Source: Desulfobotulus mexicanus (GTDB lineage: Bacteria > Desulfobacterota > Desulfobacteria > Desulfobacterales > ASO4-4). Taken from it: a stretch of DNA of 64,000 bases. Below the pieces are notes generated by a model. That model ran no database searches. It had not been told where the DNA came from and saw nothing but the letters and a program-made list of their open reading frames with translations. The stretch is from contig NZ_VDMB01000007.1 of NCBI RefSeq assembly GCF_006175995.1, positions 1 through 64,000 of the forward strand, given 5' to 3'. The translations under genes and the position numbers were made by a program. This document shows, piece after piece, positions 26,479-36,436 of the stretch. Positions within the stretch are counted from its first letter, which is position 1; every line of letters begins with the position of its first letter.

Positions 26479-27502
26479 TATCTTCCCTTTCTTCCGTACA
26501 CCATGGCTTGAGACATACCAGCAGATTTTTCATATCTTCGGGCAGGGGAGCTTCAAATGCCATGGGGGCATCCGTGGCAGGGTGAGCAAAACGAAGAAAA
26601 CGGGCATGGAGCATCTGGCGATCCACCTTCATAAGCTCTGCCCTCATACGACTATCCTTCACCCGCTCACCCGGTTTCCTGTAACCATAAAGGGCATCTC
26701 CTACAATGGGATGGCCTGCATGGGAACAATGCACACGAATCTGATGGGTTCTGCCGGTTTTTATGTTAAGCCGAAGCCTTGTCAGTCCCTGATAGCGTGA
26801 CATGACACACCATAGAGAAAGGGCCTGCCGGCCACCGCTCACATGGGCCGCCATTTTTTTTCTGTCCACAGGATGCCGTCCTATGGAAGCGTCCATGCAA
26901 CCCTCGTCTCCAGCCACATTTCCCCATACAAGGGCCTCGTAATATTTTTCTGTTTTCCTGTCATGGAACATGGAAACGAGGCGCTCATGGGAAAGCTGAT
27001 GCTTGGCCACCACCATCACGCCGGAGGTATCCTTGTCCAGGCGATGGACAATACCCGGACGTGCTTCTCCTCCTATACCGCCGAGATCAGGGCAATGATG
27101 AAGAAGTGCATTGACAAGGGTGCCGTCAGAATGCCCCGGGGCAGGATGAACTACCATACCTGCGGCCTTATTCAGCACAAGAATATCTGTATCTTCATAG
27201 AGAATGTCCAGAGCAATATTTTGGGCACAAAGGGAAGAAGGTCTCATATCCGGAATACGGCCCATCACCTGCTGACCTCTCCGCAGCTTCAACGAAGGAC
27301 GGACCGTTTTCTCATCCACAAGAAAAAAACCATCCTTAACCTGCCGGGCAGCAAGACTTCTGCTTAAGGATGCAATGGACTCTGCCAGAAAAACATCCAG
27401 GCGTTTTCCATCATGGGCATCGGATACCTCACAACAGAAAACGCCTGCATTTTCATTCTTAATACCATTATCTGAGGGATCAGCTTGCAAACAGATTCTC
27501 AA
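26462..27502 (-). CDS. rluD: RluA/RluD-family 23S rRNA pseudouridine synthase
   Basis: A 346-residue enzyme with an N-terminal S4 RNA-binding domain (about 30-90) and a catalytic domain with HRLDKDTSG, whose Asp156 should attack the uracil. TGRTHQIRVHCSHAGHPIVG matches the RluD C-terminal motif. It most likely forms pseudouridines in the helix 69 region of 23S rRNA, though RluA family members vary. The start is uncertain: only TTG codons (27502 or 27490) are available, both overlapping the end of the CarD gene. Confidence 0.88.
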   Translation of the reverse strand: MRICLQADPSDNGIKNENAGVFCCEVSDAHDGKRLDVFLAESIASLSRSLAARQVKDGFFLVDEKTVRPSLKLRRGQQVMGRIPDMRPSSLCAQNIALDILYEDTDILVLNKAAGMVVHPAPGHSDGTLVNALLHHCPDLGGIGGEARPGIVHRLDKDTSGVMVVAKHQLSHERLVSMFHDRKTEKYYEALVWGNVAGDEGCMDASIGRHPVDRKKMAAHVSGGRQALSLWCVMSRYQGLTRLRLNIKTGRTHQIRVHCSHAGHPIVGDALYGYRKPGERVKDSRMRAELMKVDRQMLHARFLRFAHPATDAPMAFEAPLPEDMKNLLVCLKPWCTEEREDNGGSF

Positions 27503-28004
27503 TTTCCGTCAACATGCTTTTTTCATCGGTTTCCTTGGCAAGACTCAGCTCCTTAAGCAAAAGACCCTGAGCCGTATCCAGCAGCTTACGCTCACCAAAG
27601 GAAAGATCCTTGGTCAGTTTCAGGACAAAAAGATCCCGGAAAACAGCTGCCACATCATAGAGGCTGCCACTTTTTATCTTTTCCATATACTCACGGTAGC
27701 GCCTGTTCCAGGTCTGATTATCCTGCAGACCATCCCCTTTATGGGTCATTACCGCATATACTTTGGGGATATCGTTTTTTTCGATAACATCCCTCAAACC
27801 AACATTCGCCACATTGTCCGTGGGAATCATGATGACCATGCCGTTTTCCAGAATTTTCATAATATAAAAATCCTGTTTTTTCCCATTGATCTCACGGGAC
27901 TCTATGGCTTCAATACGACCCACGCCATGGGCAGGATAAACCGCAAGGTCACCGACATGAAACTGCCGTGTACCTTCCTCCAGTGTCATTGCCTTTTCTG
28001 CCAT
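27480..28004 (-). CDS. CarD/CdnL-family transcription regulator
   Basis: A 174-residue protein with an N-terminal RNA polymerase-interaction domain of the CarD/TRCF type (GDLAVYPAHGVGRIEAIES) and a helical C-terminal domain. CdnL/CarD proteins bind the RNAP beta subunit and stabilise the promoter open complex, including at rRNA promoters. It heads the group CarD-RluD-YkgJ-TatD-TcdA-CutA and has its own promoter-like boxes 42 bases upstream. Confidence 0.87.
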   Translation of the reverse strand: MAEKAMTLEEGTRQFHVGDLAVYPAHGVGRIEAIESREINGKKQDFYIMKILENGMVIMIPTDNVANVGLRDVIEKNDIPKVYAVMTHKGDGLQDNQTWNRRYREYMEKIKSGSLYDVAAVFRDLFVLKLTKDLSFGERKLLDTAQGLLLKELSLAKETDEKSMLTEIENLFAS

Positions 28005-28045
28005 TTTCTCACCACCATTGTTAGGGGTTTACGCTTTAAAAGTTT

Positions 28046-28075
28046 TTTATATCACAAACTTGACAATGGGTTCAA
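28046..28075 (-). promoter_or_regulatory. Promoter of the CarD gene
   Basis: On the minus strand TTGAAC (28070-28075) and TATAAA (28046-28051) are 18 bases apart and lie just upstream of the CarD start codon. Confidence 0.5.
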
Positions 28076-28140
28076 CCATTTTAAATAAATCATTCCTCCA
28101 ATGACAATGAAACACCCGTACAACAAGGCTTTTCCATACA

Positions 28141-28178
28141 AAAAAAATCAGGGCAGACCCAAAGGATCTACCCCGATT
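28141..28178 (-). terminator. Rho-independent terminator after hppA
   Basis: An imperfect 12-bp stem (28146-28157 with 28167-28178) followed on the minus strand by seven T residues, placed 52 bases past the hppA stop codon. Confidence 0.75.
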
Positions 28179-28230
28179 TTTATTTCATCTCATTCCTGAA
28201 ACCCTCCACGAAAGTGAAGGGCAAGAGTTA

Positions 28231-30249
28231 CTACATCAGGAAAGGCACCATGAGCAGAGCCACAACGTTGAGGATCTTGATCATGGGGTTAACAGCAGGA
28301 CCAGCGGTATCTTTGTAGGGGTCACCTACGGTGTCACCGGTTACAGCAGCCTTGTGGGCGTCGGAACCTTTACCACCATAGTGGTTGTCTTCGATGTACT
28401 TCTTGGCGTTGTCCCATGCAGCACCACCAGTGGTCATGGAGATGGCCACGAAGAGACCTGTAACAATGGAACCGATGAGCATACCACCCAGAGCAATTTT
28501 GCCCAGCAGGAGACCCACAACGATGGGGGCAATTACGGGCAGAAGTGCAGGAACAATCATTTCCTTGAGGGCAAACTTGGTAACGATATCCACGCAGGCC
28601 GCATAATCAGGCTTGGCGGTACCTTCCATGATGCCAGGAATTTCACGGAACTGACGACGTACTTCTTCAACAACGGCACCACCGGCACGACCAACAGCAC
28701 TCATGGCAATGGAAGCGAAGAGGTAGGGCAGCAGACCACCGATGAAGAGACCAATGATAACATTCACGTCTGCAAGGTCAAAACGAAGCTGTGCTGCATC
28801 TGCACCACCATGTACGGCAAATTCCTGTACATAGCAGGCAAAAAGAACCAGAGCAGCAAGACCAGCGGAACCAATGGCATAACCCTTGGTTACGGCCTTG
28901 GTGGTATTACCAACGGCATCCAGGGGATCGGTGACGGCACGAACGGAATCATCCATTCCAGCCATTTCAGCAATACCACCGGCGTTGTCGGTGATGGGGC
29001 CATAGGCGTCAATGGCAATAACCATACCGGTCATGGAGAGCATGGACACAGCTGCAATGGCAATACCATAAAGACCGGCAAAGCTGTGGGCCATGAAGAT
29101 ACCAAGGCAGATGGTAAGAACAGGAGCAGCAGTTGACTGCATGGATACGGCAAGACCTGCAATGATGTTGGTGCCATGGCCAGTAGTTGAAGCCAGGGCA
29201 ATGTCTTTAACAGGCTTGAAAATACCGGTGTAGTACTCGGTGATAATAACAATAAGTACGGTCAGGGCAAGACCGATCAGGGCAGAGTAGTACAGGCTGA
29301 TGGCGGAAACACCTTCAACGTCACCCATAAAGTGCATAATGGCATAGTAGAAGGCAATGGCTGCAATGATGGCAGAACCGAACATGCCTTTGTACAGAGC
29401 ACCCATGATGTACTCGCTCTTTGCACCAAGACGAACAAAGAAGCTGGCAATGATGGAAGCAATAATGGAAATGGCTCCCAGAATCAGGGGCAGCATGATA
29501 ATGGCTTCATTACCATTGAACAGAATGTCACCAAGGAACATGGCGGCAACCAGGGTAACGGCATAGGTTTCAAAGAGGTCAGCTGCCATACCGGCACAGT
29601 CACCTACGTTGTCACCTACGTTGTCAGCGATGGTTGCGGGGTTACGGGGATCATCCTCGGGAATATTGGATTCAACCTTACCCACAAGGTCAGCACCAAC
29701 GTCAGCACCCTTGGTGAAGATACCACCGCCCAGACGGGCGAAGATGGAGATCAGGGAGCCACCGAAACCAAGGGCAACCAGGGCAGGAATGTTGGCGGTA
29801 GCCGCATACAGACCAGCAGTAGCAGCAAGACCAAGACCTGCAACCATCATACCTGTTACTGTGCCACCACGGAAAGCCATGGAAAGACCAGCGTTCAGGC
29901 CGTGCTTGGAAGCTTCTGCAGTACGTACGTTGGCAATAACGGAAACACGCATTCCGATATAGCCAGCCACATAAGAAGCTACGGCACCAATGATGAAGCC
30001 CAGAGCACTCATGGCACCCAGAGCAACAAAGATTACCACTGCGATTACAGAACCTACTACAGCAATACTTTTCATCTGACGATTCAGATAGGCAATGGAG
30101 CCTTCCTGAATAGCCTGGGCAATGGCAGCCATTTTTTCATCACCGGCAGGGGCTGCTTTAACAAGCCCTGCAAGGATCAATGCAAACAGAATGCCGAGCC
30201 CCCCGACCAGTGCACACACCAGCGGGATGTTCCCCATTACAAATTCCAT
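28231..30249 (-). CDS. hppA: Membrane-bound proton-pumping pyrophosphatase, K+-independent type
   Basis: A 672-residue integral membrane enzyme with about 16 helices that couples PPi hydrolysis to ion pumping. Catalytic motifs are present: [33 protein letters not shown] and, near the C-terminus, [18 protein letters not shown]. The site that separates subfamilies reads GNTTKA: Lys in place of Ala is the established mark of K+-independent enzymes, which usually pump protons. Start 30249 is preferred because GGAGG lies five bases before it. The gene follows pth and probably recycles PPi from biosynthesis or sulfate activation into ion-motive force. Confidence 0.93.
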   Translation of the reverse strand: MEFVMGNIPLVCALVGGLGILFALILAGLVKAAPAGDEKMAAIAQAIQEGSIAYLNRQMKSIAVVGSVIAVVIFVALGAMSALGFIIGAVASYVAGYIGMRVSVIANVRTAEASKHGLNAGLSMAFRGGTVTGMMVAGLGLAATAGLYAATANIPALVALGFGGSLISIFARLGGGIFTKGADVGADLVGKVESNIPEDDPRNPATIADNVGDNVGDCAGMAADLFETYAVTLVAAMFLGDILFNGNEAIIMLPLILGAISIIASIIASFFVRLGAKSEYIMGALYKGMFGSAIIAAIAFYYAIMHFMGDVEGVSAISLYYSALIGLALTVLIVIITEYYTGIFKPVKDIALASTTGHGTNIIAGLAVSMQSTAAPVLTICLGIFMAHSFAGLYGIAIAAVSMLSMTGMVIAIDAYGPITDNAGGIAEMAGMDDSVRAVTDPLDAVGNTTKAVTKGYAIGSAGLAALVLFACYVQEFAVHGGADAAQLRFDLADVNVIIGLFIGGLLPYLFASIAMSAVGRAGGAVVEEVRRQFREIPGIMEGTAKPDYAACVDIVTKFALKEMIVPALLPVIAPIVVGLLLGKIALGGMLIGSIVTGLFVAISMTTGGAAWDNAKKYIEDNHYGGKGSDAHKAAVTGDTVGDPYKDTAGPAVNPMIKILNVVALLMVPFLM

Positions 30250-30285
30250 GCTTTCCTCCATCAAAGAGTTAGGTTGAACAGAAAA

Positions 30286-30861
30286 CTACAATTGATACTT
30301 TTGCATAGCGACCGAAAACCCCTCCTGCAGAATGCAGCAGACAGCCTCCCTCGCCTTTTCAACCACGCGGAGCCAGATTTCCTTTTCCTGTTTTGAAAAA
30401 CCACTGAGTACGTAATCGGCAACGTCCTGTTCCCCTTCCGGTCGTCCGACACCGATACGTACCCTGGAAAAATCCCGGGTTCCCAACTGTTCGATCAGGG
30501 ATCTGATTCCGTTGTGCCCACCATGCCCCCCTTTTTCACGGATACGTATCCGCCCAAGGGGAAGATCAATGTCATCATATACGACAACAAGATTCGAAAC
30601 TGCCACATCAAAGAAGTTGCACAGCTTCTGAACCGGTATACCACTCCGGTTCATGTAGGACTGGGGCCTGACCAGAAGGACATCACATCCTCCCATCCGC
30701 CCCCGCCCGAATTCAGCATCAAATTTTTTCTTGTCCAGAGATATGGAACCCCATTCCCCGAGGGATTCCACAACCTGAAACCCTGCATTATGACGGGTTG
30801 CTGCATATCGAAGACCGGGGTTCCCCAGGCCAGCAACCATCATTGGCCCTTTAACATTCAT
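30286..30861 (-). CDS. pth: Peptidyl-tRNA hydrolase
   Basis: A 191-residue enzyme releasing tRNA from stalled peptidyl-tRNA. The motif GLGNPGLRYAATRHNAGF contains Asn14 and catalytic His24; SYMNRSG and VVYDDIDLPLGRIRI with GGHGGHNGIRS complete the family pattern. It follows rplY by 44 bases, the usual partner in this gene neighbourhood. Confidence 0.94.
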   Translation of the reverse strand: MNVKGPMMVAGLGNPGLRYAATRHNAGFQVVESLGEWGSISLDKKKFDAEFGRGRMGGCDVLLVRPQSYMNRSGIPVQKLCNFFDVAVSNLVVVYDDIDLPLGRIRIREKGGHGGHNGIRSLIEQLGTRDFSRVRIGVGRPEGEQDVADYVLSGFSKQEKEIWLRVVEKAREAVCCILQEGFSVAMQKYQL

Positions 30862-30905
30862 AGGGAATGCCCTTTATTATTGCAGGACACAAAAAAGCGT
30901 CCCTA

Positions 30906-31490
30906 TTATTCTTCTGCACCTGCTGAAACCGCAGCTCCTCTGGGAACCGCAACCATGGCAAGGGGTGCATTGCCATCCACTATCAGTTCCACACCTTCGG
31001 GAACCTCAACATTTTTCAGATATAAAGTTTTTCCAAGACCGATATCTTTTATATCCACAACAATGTTCTCAGGGGTTGCATCAGGCAGACAGCGGACCGT
31101 AACCATTTTTTGAAAAATCTTAAGGGTTCCGCCCATATCCACGCCTTTGGGTATTCCTGAAACACTCAGATTCACTTTGGCAGTAATTTTACGGTCCATC
31201 TCAAGGGCATAAAAATCAGCATGAACAAAATCTCCGTTCATGGGATCTTTCTGAAAATCCTTCATCATTGCCTTACAGGTACCATCGCCAAGCTGAATAT
31301 CAAAAAACAGCTCACGGGTTCTGCTTTTCTTTATGGCATCCTCAAGTTCCTTAACAGAGATTGTCAGATCCCTGCTTTCAACCTTGCGGCCGTACAGAAC
31401 CGCAGGGATCTTACCATCCATCCGCAGTCTTCTGCAGATACCTTTTTTTGTTGCCTCGCGGTTTTCCGCGTTCAAAGTCAAAAATTCCAA
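30906..31490 (-). CDS. rplY: 50S ribosomal protein L25, long (CTC) form
   Basis: A 194-residue ribosomal protein binding 5S rRNA. The N-terminal half has LTLNAENREATKKG and GKIPAVLYGRKVES, typical of L25, and a C-terminal TL5/CTC domain follows. TTG at 31490 is preferred because AAGGAG lies nine bases before it and the protein then begins at the usual family position; the upstream extension overlaps prs. The C-terminus ends in an alanine-rich, acidic tail. Confidence 0.9.
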   Translation of the reverse strand: MEFLTLNAENREATKKGICRRLRMDGKIPAVLYGRKVESRDLTISVKELEDAIKKSRTRELFFDIQLGDGTCKAMMKDFQKDPMNGDFVHADFYALEMDRKITAKVNLSVSGIPKGVDMGGTLKIFQKMVTVRCLPDATPENIVVDIKDIGLGKTLYLKNVEVPEGVELIVDGNAPLAMVAVPRGAAVSAGAEE

Positions 31491-31533
31491 AGTTTTTTTC
31501 TCCTTCAGGTCTACACCCACATAAGATCGTCTG

Positions 31534-32490
31534 TCACACAAAAAGCGAGGTTACCGAATCTCCGCGATGACTGCGGATAATGGCTTCCCCCACCAGATCT
31601 GCAATGGAAAGAATATGAATTTTATCCGATTCCAGAGCTTCTTTACTCAAAGGAATACTATCCGTTGCCACCAGTGTCTGAATGGGCGAATGTTCTATGC
31701 GGTCCACAGCAGGACCGGATAAAACAGGATGGGTACAGAAAGCATGAATGGACCTTGCACCCTTTTCATCCAGGGCCCTTGCCGCCTCTGTCAAGGTTCC
31801 CGCTGTATCTGCCATATCATCCAGAATAATCACATTCTTATCTGCAACATTACCTATGACTGCCATGGCCTGGGCCTTGTTGGGCACATCCCGCCTTTTA
31901 TCAACAATGGCCCAGTCCGCATTCAGCCTCTTGGCAAAGGCCCTTGCCCGTTCAACGCCACCCGCATCGGGAGACACAATAACCAGATCCGCAATATCTT
32001 CAGGCGTTGCGCCAAAAACCCTCTTTGCATAGTCCCTGAGTACAGGGGCAGCATAAAGATTATCTACAGGACAATCGAAAAAGCCCTGAATCTGTCCAGC
32101 ATGGAGATCCATGGTGATCACCCGGTTAGCTCCTGCTGCCATCAGCATGTCAGCTGCCAGCTTGGCACTGATGGGAACCCTGGGCGCAACCTTCTTATCC
32201 TGCCGGGCATAACCAAAATAGGGAATTACTGCAGCAATACGCCTGGCTGCGGATCTCTTCACCGCATCCAGCATAAGCAGAAGTTCCACAAGGTTATCAT
32301 TCACGGGCTTGCAGGTGGACTGAATAATATAGACATCCCGACCGCGCACGTTTTCCTGAATTTCAATCTGGATTTCTCCATCACTGAAATTAGTTACCTT
32401 TGCGCAGCCCAGAGGTTTTCCTACATAATCTGCTATCCGGGATGCCAGAAGCGGGTTTGAATTCCCCGCAAATAAAACAAGCTCTTCCAT
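31534..32490 (-). CDS. prs: Ribose-phosphate pyrophosphokinase
   Basis: A 318-residue enzyme making PRPP from ribose 5-phosphate and [19 protein letters not shown], the pyrophosphate loop [11 protein letters not shown] and the PRPP-binding loop [14 protein letters not shown] are all present. It lies in the conserved order ispE - tRNA-Gln - prs - rplY - pth. Confidence 0.95.
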   Translation of the reverse strand: MEELVLFAGNSNPLLASRIADYVGKPLGCAKVTNFSDGEIQIEIQENVRGRDVYIIQSTCKPVNDNLVELLLMLDAVKRSAARRIAAVIPYFGYARQDKKVAPRVPISAKLAADMLMAAGANRVITMDLHAGQIQGFFDCPVDNLYAAPVLRDYAKRVFGATPEDIADLVIVSPDAGGVERARAFAKRLNADWAIVDKRRDVPNKAQAMAVIGNVADKNVIILDDMADTAGTLTEAARALDEKGARSIHAFCTHPVLSGPAVDRIEHSPIQTLVATDSIPLSKEALESDKIHILSIADLVGEAIIRSHRGDSVTSLFV

Positions 32491-32552
32491 TTTTTCTGCA
32501 ATCCGATCTGATATGTTTACACAATTTTATGCTGGAACATGAGTTTTCTAAA

Positions 32553-32627
32553 TGGCTGGGGCGGGAGGATTCGAACCTCCGAATGCAGGAATCAAAATCC
32601 TGTGTCTTACCGCTTGACGACGCCCCA
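32553..32627 (-). tRNA. tRNA-Gln (anticodon TTG)
   Basis: A 75-nt tRNA with a 7-bp acceptor stem (TGGGGCG with CGCCCCA), anticodon loop ATTTTGATT giving anticodon TTG, the T-loop GGTTCGAATCC and an encoded 3' CCA. It lies between ispE and prs on the same strand and is likely cotranscribed. Confidence 0.95.
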
Positions 32628-32650
32628 GAAAGCACAAAGCCTGTAAATCT

Positions 32651-33514
32651 TCAGGGCATGAGCTGCGTCGCTACAACCCGCCAGTGCTTAAAGTGCACCG
32701 AGAGGAAAGATTCTGCTTCCACAGCTGCTTTCTGATCATTAAAAAGACCAAATACCGTAGGCCCACTACCGGACATGAGAACCCCGGATGCGCCTGCTTC
32801 AAGAACTGCCTCCCTGATACGGACCACTTCCTGACACATGGAAGCAGCCACAGACTCAAGATCATTGAAAAGCCATGGCACAGGATCCATGAGGGTCTCT
32901 TCAAAATGAGGTTTTTTAGTTTTTATTCCTTCTTTTGTCAATCCCCATTTCAGGTTTTTGTAGACAGCCGCCGTTGAAAGCGGAGCATTGGGATTCACCA
33001 GAACCATGTATAATGGCTGTATCTTCCTGAAGGATTCCAGCTGATCACCAATACCTTCGGCCCAGGCGGCACCCCGCATTAAAAAAAACGGGACATCAGC
33101 ACCCAGCCCCGAAGCAAGACTGAAAAGAAGTGACTGGGAAAGCGGAAAACCATAAATCTCATTCAAACCCATCAGCACTGCAGCGGCATCACTGGACCCT
33201 CCACCCAGACCTGCTGCCACAGGAATGTTTTTTTCCATCTCAATATCCAGTGCCGACTGTATCTTGGCAGCATCATAAAAAATTTCTGCAGCCCGGACAG
33301 CGAGGTTTTCAGAGTTGTCAGGCACCAGACCATTCCCGTTTTTCACATGAATCCGGATGCCAGGCCTGCCGCAGGAGAGCCAAAGTTCATCCCAGAGCGC
33401 AATGGGACACATCAGAGACTGCAGCTCATGATACCCGTCAATCCGCTTACCCGTTATCCGAAGTATAAGATTAACCTTTGCAGGTGCCCTGATGTGCCGG
33501 GTCAAAAAGTCCAC
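32651..33514 (-). CDS. ispE: 4-diphosphocytidyl-2-C-methyl-D-erythritol kinase
   Basis: A 287-residue GHMP kinase of the non-mevalonate isoprenoid pathway. The N-terminus APAKVNLILRITGKRIDGYHEL has the catalytic Lys, the ATP loop reads PVAAGLGGGSSDAAAVL and the C-terminal motif is MSGSGPTVFGLF. The start is GTG at 33514, just after the htrA stop. The pathway's presence fits a bacterium without the mevalonate route. Confidence 0.93.
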   Translation of the reverse strand: MDFLTRHIRAPAKVNLILRITGKRIDGYHELQSLMCPIALWDELWLSCGRPGIRIHVKNGNGLVPDNSENLAVRAAEIFYDAAKIQSALDIEMEKNIPVAAGLGGGSSDAAAVLMGLNEIYGFPLSQSLLFSLASGLGADVPFFLMRGAAWAEGIGDQLESFRKIQPLYMVLVNPNAPLSTAAVYKNLKWGLTKEGIKTKKPHFEETLMDPVPWLFNDLESVAASMCQEVVRIREAVLEAGASGVLMSGSGPTVFGLFNDQKAAVEAESFLSVHFKHWRVVATQLMP

Positions 33515-33517
33515 AAA

Positions 33518-34975
33518 TCAACCCTCACGATCCATTGAGATTACAAGGAACTGACCCCTTCTCTGAATCAGAAACTGAAGACGCTCCTTTTTTTTGGCCT
33601 TTTTCAGAACCGCTTCATAGGCTTTCAGGGAATCCATTTTTTTATGATTAATCTCCATGATCAGGTCTCCCCGCCGCAGGCCAGCCTTGTCGGCAGCACT
33701 GCCTTCTGAAACACCTGCAACCAGAAGACCGGCATCCCTGTCCACACCCATACGCTCTGCCATATTCTCATCCAGCACCCGCAGAGACAGTCCCAGTGCA
33801 TCTTCCGTTGCTGAAGGCTCAGGAGGACTTTCCTTCTTCAGCTCTCCAGCATCATCCCTGCGTGCCACAGTCACACCCAGCTTTTTTTCTTTTCCGGAAC
33901 GCACCACAGTCACCTCAATGGTTTCACCCACCTTGGCGGCTGCCACCTTAAGAATCAGATCCTTGGTATCCTCCACCTGCTGCCCATTGATTCGGGTAAT
34001 AATATCTCCGCCCCTTATTCCAGCACGATGGGCAGGATCTCCCTCAATGGCACGAACCACAAAGACCCCCTTTGCTTCCTTCATGCCATGGTAGGACGCC
34101 ATGGCCGGGTCAAGCGGCTGAATTTCCACCCCCATCCATCCCCGGGTTACGGAACCGCTGGCCTTCAGCTGTGCGATAATACCCTTTGCAAGATTAACGG
34201 GAATGGCAAAACCTATCCCCTGCCCCGAAGAAACGATGGCCGTATTGATGCCCACCACCTCGCCATCCAGATTAAGAAGTGGCCCACCGGAATTCCCTGG
34301 ATTGATGGAAGCATCGGTCTGTATGAAATCATCATAGGGGCCTGACCCGAGAACACGACCTTTGGCCGAGACAATCCCTGCGGTTACGGTCTGCTCCAGC
34401 CCGAAAGGACTGCCAATGGCCATGACCCACTCGCCAACCCTCAAAGTGCTGGAATCTCCCATGGAGATGTAGGGGAATTTCTTATCCGCCTCAATGCGTA
34501 TCAGCGCCAGATCAGTCTTGGGATCCCTTCCCACAATCCGGGCATCATATTCTTCCCCGTCCTTCAGCTTCACCCGAATTTTATCGGCACCCTCAATCAC
34601 ATGATTATTTGTTACAATATAGCCGTCCTCACTGATCATAAAACCAGATCCGAGGCTCTGCCGACGGAATTCACGCTGGGGATTGTTATCACCATGAAAA
34701 CGCCTGAAGAACTCCTCAAAGGGATCATTCTCACCAAAGGGACTTTCAAAGAAATGCCTGAAAACCCGGTCCTGGGACTGAGTCGTTTTTTCCGTGCGTA
34801 TATTCACCACGGCCCCACCCGCCTTCTCCGCCAGAACAGTGAAGCTGTCCGGCCTCAGAAGAGCATGAGATTGCACTGCAAAAAAGCAAAAAAACAAGGC
34901 AAGAAAACCTGCAAGAAAAAAAACGGCCTGACGGCCTGAAGGCCTGCCTGCACTCCTTTTTTCATCGGGTAACAT
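33518..34975 (-). CDS. DegP/HtrA-type periplasmic serine protease
   Basis: A 485-residue protease for damaged envelope proteins. A signal anchor lies at about 16-37. The trypsin-like domain has the full triad: TNNHVIEG (His125), TDLALIRIE (Asp155) and NPGNSGGPLL (Ser229). Two PDZ domains follow (about 280-370 and 400-485), as in DegP, DegQ and MucD. An R/F-rich loop between 75 and 105 is the LA-loop-like insertion. It is upstream of ispE with three bases between the genes. Confidence 0.92.
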   Translation of the reverse strand: MLPDEKRSAGRPSGRQAVFFLAGFLALFFCFFAVQSHALLRPDSFTVLAEKAGGAVVNIRTEKTTQSQDRVFRHFFESPFGENDPFEEFFRRFHGDNNPQREFRRQSLGSGFMISEDGYIVTNNHVIEGADKIRVKLKDGEEYDARIVGRDPKTDLALIRIEADKKFPYISMGDSSTLRVGEWVMAIGSPFGLEQTVTAGIVSAKGRVLGSGPYDDFIQTDASINPGNSGGPLLNLDGEVVGINTAIVSSGQGIGFAIPVNLAKGIIAQLKASGSVTRGWMGVEIQPLDPAMASYHGMKEAKGVFVVRAIEGDPAHRAGIRGGDIITRINGQQVEDTKDLILKVAAAKVGETIEVTVVRSGKEKKLGVTVARRDDAGELKKESPPEPSATEDALGLSLRVLDENMAERMGVDRDAGLLVAGVSEGSAADKAGLRRGDLIMEINHKKMDSLKAYEAVLKKAKKKERLQFLIQRRGQFLVISMDREG

Positions 34976-35023
34976 AAAAAACCTCCGTTTCTTAAAATTT
35001 GCAGATATCAGACAGAAAAAACA

Positions 35024-35314
35024 TCACGAAGTTTTTTCACTGGCAACATAGCGCAACCGCAGATCCTGCAGAAGATGATGAAAGAGACGCTCTTCATCTT
35101 CCTTCAGATTGCCCCTGGTTTTTTCTTCAAGCATAGCAAGGACATCAATGGTCTGTTTTGCAAGATCCATATTCCGCCGCCTCTGACCTGTTCCAGGGTC
35201 CTCCACAATCCCAAGATGTACCAGGGCAGAAGCATTAAGCGAAAGAATAAAGGTTGTAAAATCAATATTCGGAAAAACATCTTCCCGTTTTTTTTTAACA
35301 CCTTCTTCTGTCAT
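35024..35314 (-). CDS. DUF1844 domain protein
   Basis: A 96-residue protein with the DUF1844 pattern: IDFTTFILSLNASALVHLG followed by KQTIDVLAMLEEKTRGNL and a C-terminal DLRLRYV. The family is of unknown function and widespread in Deltaproteobacteria and some other lineages. The start at 35314 is chosen because AGGAG lies seven bases before it; the Met two codons upstream is too close to that site. It precedes htrA. Confidence 0.8.
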   Translation of the reverse strand: MTEEGVKKKREDVFPNIDFTTFILSLNASALVHLGIVEDPGTGQRRRNMDLAKQTIDVLAMLEEKTRGNLKEDEERLFHHLLQDLRLRYVASEKTS

Positions 35315-35449
35315 GCCCATTCTCCTTGAAAATTTCCAAAAGAAAACCCTTTAACACTTCTGCCGGAAAGACCAACCCCAAAGAAAGTCAAAAAATCAGT
35401 CCAAATGAATATAACGAAAAGACGGGACATTCAAGACATAAAAACCCAT

Positions 35450-35502
35450 CATAAAAACAATAAAGGCCCTTCAAAATCCCTAAGGATTAAGAAGAGCCTT
35501 TA
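35450..35502 (-). terminator. Terminator after the hdrCB pair
   Basis: TAAAGGC (35461-35467) pairs with GCCTTTA (35496-35502), with further internal pairing (CTTC/GAAG, ATCC/GGAT). On the minus strand it is followed by a T-rich run (TTGTTTTTATG). It lies 40 bases beyond the HdrB stop. Confidence 0.75.
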
Positions 35503-35542
35503 ACTTCCGAAAAAAACGAAGCTTAACCTTCACAATATCAAA

Positions 35543-36436
35543 TCATAGAAGATTATGTTCCGCCAGAAGTTCCCGCGGATCCACAAGGTGCTTGCGTATC
35601 CACTTTTCCGTTCTGGGCAGACGGCAGGCCATACCAATAAGTTCAGACACATAGAAAACAGGAAGGGGCTCGGAATTTTTACCTCTTAGCTCCATATTCA
35701 CCTGGCATAGCGGACAGAAGGAAATCATGCAATTGGCCCCAACCCTGCGGGCATGGTCCCTGATGCGATCCACAAGGGTGTCCACATGGTCCGGCTTGGT
35801 CAGAGCCAGATGGGCACCACAGCACTGCTTTCCATAACCCCAGTCCAGGGTCTCAACCCCCAGCGCTTCCACAAAGCTGCGCAGCTCATCCTCATAGGGA
35901 AGCACATCAAAACCTGTGATCCATTCAGGCCGGGTGAGAAGACAGCCAAAATACAAGACCCCCTTAAGGCCCTTCAATGGATTGATCACAGCCTCCCTGA
36001 AAACATTCATCTGGCTGGCGCTGCCTACTTCAAGGAAAAAACGCAGGCGGACAGAACCCTGGTAGCGTTTCCCCACAGCCTCTTCCAAAAGGTCATTTTT
36101 ATCGGGTTCCGCAATCAGGGTTTTTTCTGCCGTACGCAGACGGACAAAACAGCTGGGACATATCACAAAAAGATCCCTGATCCCCTGACGTTCAGCCAGA
36201 ACCAGATTCCGCCCGGCAAGGAGGAGAGCATAGTTCTGATTCACACTGTGGGCAGGAGAAGCTCCGCAACAGTTCCAGTCATTGAGCTCTTCCAGCCATG
36301 ACCCCACAAGGCGGGCCATCTGAAAAAGCGAATCTCCCAAATCACGGGCCGTGGACATCAGGGAACAGCCTGGATAGTAATATATTCTCGGATGCGGAGT
36401 AGCCTCCAGATCAGATTTTTTTTCATTTTTTTCCAT
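35543..36436 (-). CDS. HdrB-like heterodisulfide reductase subunit B family protein
   Basis: A 297-residue protein with two CCG domains, the cysteine-rich modules of heterodisulfide reductase subunit B that bind noncubane [4Fe-4S] clusters. The first set reads YYPGCSLMSTAR, NCCGASPAHS and CPSCFVRL; the second reads YFGCLLTRPEW, QCCGAHLALT and SFCPLCQVNME. In sulfate reducers such proteins pass electrons between ferredoxin or menaquinone and thiol or sulfur substrates. The start at 36436 follows GGGAGG by about six bases and overlaps hdrC by 14 bases. No HdrA gene is in the window. Confidence 0.87.
   Translation of the reverse strand: MEKNEKKSDLEATPHPRIYYYPGCSLMSTARDLGDSLFQMARLVGSWLEELNDWNCCGASPAHSVNQNYALLLAGRNLVLAERQGIRDLFVICPSCFVRLRTAEKTLIAEPDKNDLLEEAVGKRYQGSVRLRFFLEVGSASQMNVFREAVINPLKGLKGVLYFGCLLTRPEWITGFDVLPYEDELRSFVEALGVETLDWGYGKQCCGAHLALTKPDHVDTLVDRIRDHARRVGANCMISFCPLCQVNMELRGKNSEPLPVFYVSELIGMACRLPRTEKWIRKHLVDPRELLAEHNLL

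Noticed and set aside
29332-30396. A 354-codon frame antisense to hppA
   Set aside because: It is a shadow of hppA, with Thr/Asn/Gly-rich content and no recognisable domain.
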